64,000 nt of DNA from Dorea_A sp016295505. GTDB taxonomy: Bacteria; Bacillota; Clostridia; Lachnospirales; Lachnospiraceae. Location: the NCBI RefSeq assembly GCF_039832105.1, contig NZ_JBDOHS010000012.1, forward strand, positions 16,947-80,946, given 5' to 3'. The translations under genes were made by a program, and so were the position numbers. The notes beneath the pieces are model-generated. The model worked only from the letters and a program-made list of their open reading frames with translations. It did not search any database and was not told the origin of the DNA. This document shows, in pieces, positions 59,446 to 64,000 of the stretch (position 1 is the stretch's first letter; each line of letters starts with the position of its first letter).

Positions 59446-60941
59446 CTTCCCGCCTCCTTGTCCTCTTTTGCTTCTTCCGGCTCCCTATGTTCTGCCTCAT
59501 ACTGCCAAGTGTCACCAGTAAGTACCCTGGAAGTCCCTCCGGATTTCGTAAGCTTTTCCTGATCTACATGAAGCTCTCTTGCAAGTATTTCCATGACTCT
59601 TGGCACACAAAAACCGGACTGACATCTTCCCATACCTGCTCTGGTTCTTCTCTTTATCCCATCCAGAGACTTTGCACCAATCGGCCTGTGAATCGCATCC
59701 AGAATCTCCCCTTCCGTGATCATCTCACAGCGACAGATAATCGTTCCATATGCAGGCTCTCTCTGAATCAGCGCATTCCATTCCTTCTGCGACAATGTTC
59801 CCGGACTCAGAATCCCCTTTCTTCTGCCATCAAATTCCGGATTCTCCTTTAATCCCAGCTTCTCTTTTACAAGCTGTGCCATATGGACACCGATTGCCGG
59901 TGCACTGGTAAGTCCCGGGGATTCAATTCCTGCACAGTCGAAAAATCCCGGGGCATCCGAAGCCTCTTCCAGTATAAAATCCCCGCCTGCTTCATGTGCA
60001 CGCAGCCCTGCAAAGGAAGTGATCACCTCCCGCATCGGAAGATCACGCACATTTCTTCCGGCCTTCTCAGAAAGATCCGCAATCCCTTCTCCCGTCGTAT
60101 CCACTCCTTCTTTGTCATCCACATCCACTGATGTTGGACCTACCAGAAGATTCCCGTGTATCGTGGGCGTAACCAGTACTCCCTTTCCATACCTGCCCGG
60201 AAGCGAGAATATCGTTCTTGACACATGACCTTCTGCACTTTTATCCAGCAGGCAGTATTCTCCCTTTCTCGGTGTGATCGACAGCTTCTTTTCACTGACC
60301 ATGTTATGAAGCACATCCGCATAGACTCCCGCTGCATTCACCACACACCTGGTCTGATATTCTCCGGCACCTGTCTGAATCGTATATCCGCCACTTCCTT
60401 CATTCGTTCCCTTACGGATTCCTGTCACCTCTGTATCAAAAAAGAATTGAACTCCATTCCTGTCTGCATTTTCCGCAAGCGCAATATTCATCGAAAATGG
60501 ACACACGAGTCCGGCTGTCGGTGCATACAACGCCCCACACACTTCTTCTGAAAGATTCGGCTCCAACGCAAGAGCCTCTTTCCCGGACAACATCTGCATA
60601 TCCGGCACACCATTCACAATTCCCCGGTCATATAATTCCTGAAGCTTCGGCATCTCTTCTTCCCGCGTACAGACGACCAGCGATCCCTTTCGCATAAACG
60701 GAAAATCCAGTTCCTCTGCAAGAGGTCCCATTAATGCATTTCCCAGAAGATTCATCTTTGCCTTCATCGTTCCCGGTTTCGCATCGTATCCGGCATGGAC
60801 AATGCCACTGTTTGCTTTGGAAGTTCCACAGCAGACATCCTCCGCTCGTTCCAGAACACAGATATCTGCCTGATAACGGGATAATTCTCTTGCCACTGCT
60901 GCCCCCGTCACGCCGGCTCCGATAATAATCACATCATACAT
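59442..60941 (-). CDS. GlpA-like FAD-dependent dehydrogenase with BFD [2Fe-2S] domain
   Basis: DAO-type flavoprotein, 499 residues. The FAD loop IIGAGVTGAAVARELSRY starts the chain. The C-terminal BFD-like domain has cysteines CRCE and CQSGFC, which can hold a [2Fe-2S] cluster. Most similar in layout to anaerobic glycerol-3-phosphate dehydrogenase subunit A, although L-2-hydroxyglutarate-type oxidases look alike. AGGAGGG precedes three ATGs in a row; the third is best spaced. No glycerol kinase or facilitator lies in the window, so the substrate is not certain. Confidence 0.83.
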   Translation of the reverse strand: MYDVIIIGAGVTGAAVARELSRYQADICVLERAEDVCCGTSKANSGIVHAGYDAKPGTMKAKMNLLGNALMGPLAEELDFPFMRKGSLVVCTREEEMPKLQELYDRGIVNGVPDMQMLSGKEALALEPNLSEEVCGALYAPTAGLVCPFSMNIALAENADRNGVQFFFDTEVTGIRKGTNEGSGGYTIQTGAGEYQTRCVVNAAGVYADVLHNMVSEKKLSITPRKGEYCLLDKSAEGHVSRTIFSLPGRYGKGVLVTPTIHGNLLVGPTSVDVDDKEGVDTTGEGIADLSEKAGRNVRDLPMREVITSFAGLRAHEAGGDFILEEASDAPGFFDCAGIESPGLTSAPAIGVHMAQLVKEKLGLKENPEFDGRRKGILSPGTLSQKEWNALIQREPAYGTIICRCEMITEGEILDAIHRPIGAKSLDGIKRRTRAGMGRCQSGFCVPRVMEILARELHVDQEKLTKSGGTSRVLTGDTWQYEAEHREPEEAKEDKEAGR

Positions 60942-60966
60942 CATCATCCCTCCTGCTCTTTACATT

Positions 60967-61323
60967 TCACCGCTCTGAAAAGTCGATGACCAGTTCTCCT
61001 CCATAGATTCCTACCGGCACCCGGTTCATCGCCGGATCCACATAAGTACTGGTTTCATTCAGATATACTGCAAACGGGGATATAAAGACTTCACAATCTC
61101 CCTGCTTTTCTTTTACATACCTGTAAAATTCAAAATTTAAAAAATTCAGGATTCTCTGGTGAGTCGTTGTCGGGGTCGCCATCCAATATATCTTACCGTC
61201 AATCAGTTCCGCCCTCTCATTCTCCGGCAGAGCTTCTATATCCCTGATCGTATGGCCCGTCTCTTCTTTCTTCATCACCATGTTACCTCCGATTACATAC
61301 CGCTCATCTGTTTCTGCTTTCAT
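60967..61323 (-). pseudogene. Uma2-family nuclease-fold gene with an internal deletion
   Basis: Uma2 (PF05685) proteins are ~180-190 residues with a PD-(D/E)XK-like core. The first ~90 residues here match (LPENERAELIDGKIYWMA, TTHQRILNFLNFEFYRY, FISPFAVYLNETSTYVDP). The frame then jumps to the C-terminal end (VGIYGGELVIDFSER), leaving out the ~70 residues carrying the catalytic core. The frame stays open, so a 118-residue product may exist but should not be active. ATG 61323 has GGGAGGAG upstream. Confidence 0.7.
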
Positions 61324-61416
61324 TATAGCATCTCCTCCCTTTTCTGTGAATGACTGGTTTTCTGTTCTCATTTTCACAAACATGAATCATAACGGCTGAA
61401 ATGCCATTGAAAATAG

Positions 61417-61455
61417 AAAAAGGATTGCCGCCACAAATGGACAACAATCCTTTTT
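61417..61455 (-). terminator. Terminator of metG
   Basis: An 11-bp stem, 61417-61427 with 61445-61455, has a 17-base loop, with a minus-strand T-rich arm end. It starts 35 bases after the metG stop. Confidence 0.82.
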
Positions 61456-61489
61456 CGTCTCATATGATATTTATCTGAACCGCAATCCT

Positions 61490-63409
61490 CTAGCAGATCT
61501 CAGCTCCTGACGGCATCTCTTTTTCCGGCGTCATCAGTGCAAGATTGCCCTCTGCATCCTCTGCACACAGAAGCATTCCCTCAGACAGCACACCTGCCAG
61601 CTTCGCAGGTTTCAGATTCACAAGAACCATAACCTTCTTGCCGACCATCTCTTCCGGTGTATAGTGTGCTTTGATACCAGATACAATCTGTTTTACCTGA
61701 CTTCCAACCTTTACCTGAGAACACAGAAGTTTTTTGGATTTTTTCACAGCTTCGCAGGCAATGATCTCACCTACCTGGAACTGCATTTTTCCAAACTCCT
61801 CAAATGTAATCTCCGGTTTTGCCTCGATGTCGATCACTTCTTCTTCCTCTTCCGTTGCTTCTTCTGCTACCGGCGGATGAAGTTCCTCTACCTTTTTCAT
61901 CACTTCATTGATATCCAGTCTTGCAAACAGGATCTCCGGCTTATCCGTAACCTTTCCATCTCCGAGCTGTGCGAGGATCTTTTCAGATGTCTCCGGCATG
62001 AAGGATTCCAGAATTCTTGCTCCCGCCTTGATACTCTCAATCAGATTGTAAAGTACGGTCTCCAGACGGTCTCTCTTAGCCTCGTCCTTTGCAAGTGCCC
62101 ATGGCATCGTCTCATCAATGTACTTGTTGCAGCGTTTGAAGAGGTTGAAGATCTCGGTAATCGCATCTGCCACACGCAGATCCTCCATTTTTGCATCTGC
62201 CTTCTTCGGCATATTTTCCGTAACAGCCTTCAGATCTGCATCTACAGCCTTCTCTTCCTCCGTATCAGCAACACCTTTATCTGTTACCACGCCTCCAAAA
62301 TACTTATTGGTCATGGAAATCGTTCTGTTTACCAGATTTCCCAATGTATTTGCAAGGTCAGAGTTCATACGCTCAACCATCAGTTCCCAGGAAATCACAC
62401 CATCATTTTCAAACGGCATCTCGTGAAGCACGAAATAACGCACTGCATCCACACCAAAGAAATCTACCAGCTCATCAGCATACAGTACATTGCCCTTGGA
62501 TTTACTCATCTTGCCGTCACCCTGCAGCAGCCACGGATGTCCGAACACCTGCTTCGGAAGCGGAAGATCCAGTGCCATCAGGAAGATCGGCCAGTAAATT
62601 GTATGGAAACGGATAATGTCTTTTCCGATCAGGTGCAGATCTGCCGGCCAGTTCTTCTTAAACTGCTCAGTGCTGTCTCCGTCACAGTCATATCCGATTC
62701 CGGTAATGTAGTTGGTCAGCGCATCCAGCCATACATAAACTACATGCTTCGGATCAAAATCTACCGGAATTCCCCATTTGAATGAAGTTCTGGATACACA
62801 CAGATCCTGGAGTCCCGGAAGCAGGAAGTTATTCATCATCTCATTTTTACGGGATACCGGCTGAATAAATTCCGGATGTGTATTGATATGCTCGATCAGA
62901 CGATCTGCATATTTGCTCATTCTGAAGAAATATGCTTCTTCCTTTGCCGGCTTTACTTCACGTCCGCAGTCCGGACATTTGCCGTCTACCAGCTGAGATT
63001 CTGTCCAGAAAGATTCACAAGGTGTACAGTAAAGTCCCTCATAAGATCCTTTGTATATGTCTCCCTGATCGTATAATTTCTTAAAGATCTTCTGTACCTG
63101 TTTCTCATGATCTTCATCCGTAGTACGGATAAATTTATCATAAGAAGTATTCATCAGATCCCATATTCTCTTAATCTCCCCTGCAACGTCATCTACAAAT
63201 TCCTTCGGCGTCACGCCTGCATCTGCAGCTTTTAATTCGATCTTCTGTCCATGCTCGTCAGTTCCTGTCTGGAAAAATACATCATACCCCTGACTTCTCT
63301 TATATCTCGCGATCGCATCTGCAAGCACGATCTCATACGTATTACCGATGTGCGGCTTTCCTGATGTATAGGCAATCGCCGTTGTAATATAATACTTTGG
63401 TTTCTCCAT
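61490..63409 (-). CDS. metG: Methionyl-tRNA synthetase
   Basis: Charges tRNA(Met). The HIGH-type motif reads PHIGNTYE; KMSKS occurs in GKMSKSKGNVLYAD. A four-cysteine zinc knuckle CTPCESFW...CPDCGRE supports the zinc form, and the last ~110 residues are a C-terminal tRNA-binding (EMAP-like) domain linked by an acidic stretch. The start ATG 63409 (MEKPKYYITTAIAY) follows AGGAGAGG; the longer frame to 63511 crosses the T-box terminator. 639 residues. Confidence 0.97.
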   Translation of the reverse strand: MEKPKYYITTAIAYTSGKPHIGNTYEIVLADAIARYKRSQGYDVFFQTGTDEHGQKIELKAADAGVTPKEFVDDVAGEIKRIWDLMNTSYDKFIRTTDEDHEKQVQKIFKKLYDQGDIYKGSYEGLYCTPCESFWTESQLVDGKCPDCGREVKPAKEEAYFFRMSKYADRLIEHINTHPEFIQPVSRKNEMMNNFLLPGLQDLCVSRTSFKWGIPVDFDPKHVVYVWLDALTNYITGIGYDCDGDSTEQFKKNWPADLHLIGKDIIRFHTIYWPIFLMALDLPLPKQVFGHPWLLQGDGKMSKSKGNVLYADELVDFFGVDAVRYFVLHEMPFENDGVISWELMVERMNSDLANTLGNLVNRTISMTNKYFGGVVTDKGVADTEEEKAVDADLKAVTENMPKKADAKMEDLRVADAITEIFNLFKRCNKYIDETMPWALAKDEAKRDRLETVLYNLIESIKAGARILESFMPETSEKILAQLGDGKVTDKPEILFARLDINEVMKKVEELHPPVAEEATEEEEEVIDIEAKPEITFEEFGKMQFQVGEIIACEAVKKSKKLLCSQVKVGSQVKQIVSGIKAHYTPEEMVGKKVMVLVNLKPAKLAGVLSEGMLLCAEDAEGNLALMTPEKEMPSGAEIC

Positions 63410-63436
63410 GTTTTCCCTCTCCTTTGTTGTAAATGA

Positions 63437-63813
63437 TAAAAAAACGTCTCCTTTGATTCTCCCATTCCAACCTGGAAAAATCAAAGAAGACGAGTTATCC
63501 CGTGTTACCACTTCTGTTCACCTTCCGCCTCACAGCAGAAAGCCTTATCGAGTGTCGCATCAACACCCGCCGCTGTAAAGGGCGGTTCCCTTCGCAAACT
63601 AACGAAATCCCGGAGTACAAATGCATTATCGCTCACCCTGGTCTTCGCTCATCCACGCCGCTTGGAAGCCATCTTCTGTCACATTCCATTCATCCCTCTC
63701 AGCAATGGTTCTGCAAATTCTATGCTTTTCAGATTCCTGAACCTTCCGGGAATTCTCTGTAAAACTTCCTGTCACATACTCTCTTCGTCACTGCGTTTAC
63801 ATATTCATTCGTA
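63437..63813 (-). ncRNA. T-box leader of metG
   Basis: Between promoter and metG is a ~375-base leader. Its end holds a terminator (63445-63458 with 63479-63492, 14 bp with one wobble, then seven T). Just before it is the antiterminator T-box AGAAGTGGTAACACGG (minus strand, ~63499-63514), which departs from the usual GTGGNACCGCG. The 5' half has the GCTGAGAG element of stem I and several ATG triplets that could be the specifier for methionine (for example near 63690). Uncharged tRNA(Met) would stabilise the antiterminator and allow metG transcription. Confidence 0.83.
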
Positions 63814-63819
63814 ATAAGA

Positions 63820-63849
63820 ATCGTAGCATAATCTCATGGGACATGTCAA
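63820..63849 (-). promoter_or_regulatory. Sigma-A promoter of the metG T-box transcript
   Basis: On the minus strand consensus TTGACA (63844-63849) and TACGAT (63820-63825) are 18 bases apart; predicted start ~63813, the beginning of the leader. The remaining sequence to 64000 shows no gene. Confidence 0.7.
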
Positions 63850-63917
63850 GATACGTCTCTGAAAATTCCCTATTCCGGGTGTATAGGTGTCAATGATTGG
63901 TAACACTTCACCCCCAA

Positions 63918-63978
63918 GATAATGTCAAGGGAAAGGTGGAGATTCTCGAAGAGAATACTACCTGACCTTGACATTATC
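63918..63978. repeat. 13-bp inverted repeat near the right edge
   Basis: GATAATGTCAAGG (63918-63930) and CCTTGACATTATC (63966-63978) are exact inverted repeats with a 35-base spacer. No coding sequence is around it. It could be an element end or a terminator, but neither can be shown. Confidence 0.4.
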
Positions 63979-64000
63979 CTTCATGATATACTGGTTCACG

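Noticed and set aside
61664..62785. 373-codon plus-strand frame
   Set aside because: Antisense to metG; low-complexity His/Cys/Leu-rich translation typical of a shadow.

Overview
The window reads as a chromosomal stretch of a spore-forming, anaerobic, Gram-positive Clostridia member, most likely a gut Lachnospiraceae (Ruminococcus gnavus/Dorea/Blautia-like). The clues are the yabO-yabP-yabQ-divIC-spoIIE-tilS-hpt-ftsH sporulation and division order, spoVG, a CotS-type coat protein, the paired glgC/glgD subunits, diaminopimelate dehydrogenase, a GlpA/GlpB/DUF1667 redox set and carbohydrate operons built for plant glycans. The species cannot be fixed from sequence alone. No prophage, integrative element, CRISPR array, rRNA or tRNA gene was seen.

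Layout: 1-1.2 kb, the 5' part of a GH13 alpha-glucan hydrolase. 1.2-8.5 kb, core division/sporulation block on the minus strand (ftsH, hpt, tilS, spoIIE without a membrane domain, divIC, yabQ, yabP, rqcP, HU). 8.5-14.1 kb, phosphoglucomutase, a CotS-like pseudokinase, spoVG and glgD/glgC (glycogen synthesis). 14.3-19.1 kb, plus-strand murC, then a dnaD-dnaI-like-prs operon preceded by a cluster of DnaA boxes. 19.1-25.0 kb, a compact YhaN/YhaO-like nuclease-ATPase pair, a VanRS-like two-component system and asnS.

25.2-33.5 kb is a fructan module: a GH91 difructose-anhydride enzyme, a GH32 fructosidase, two ABC permeases, a lipoprotein binding protein, a LacI regulator with two matching operators, and an aldose epimerase. 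The GH91 enzyme has no signal peptide, so the simplest model is import of difructose anhydride III (or short inulin products), ring opening in the cytosol, then hydrolysis to fructose. 33.7-39.3 kb is a second sugar locus: GH31, a sodium:solute symporter and an unknown protein, divergent from a LacI regulator whose perfect palindromic operators bracket the GH31 promoter.

39.4-42.2 kb holds a sortase-anchored surface protein made of 44-residue helical units, then a queT transporter behind a structured leader with a loop-loop pseudoknot. 42.3-49.3 kb carries a membrane-anchored propeller/C39-like protein, a methyltransferase and a large sensor kinase/regulator pair. 49.6-50.8 kb holds a stand-alone Spo0A DNA-binding domain, a candidate three-hairpin small RNA and an Lrp regulator. 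50.9-64 kb has an aminotransferase, lipase, citrate synthase, rsmA, nitrilase, tatD, ddh, the anaerobic glycerol-3-phosphate-type oxidoreductase set, an internally deleted Uma2 pseudogene and metG behind a T-box leader.

A family of palindromic repeats (four copies; one a perfect 76-bp palindrome) sits in short intergenic gaps near 3' ends of genes. Protein start sites were re-chosen from ribosome binding sites, promoters and terminators where the longest open frame was implausible. All family calls come from reading motifs; no database search was run.
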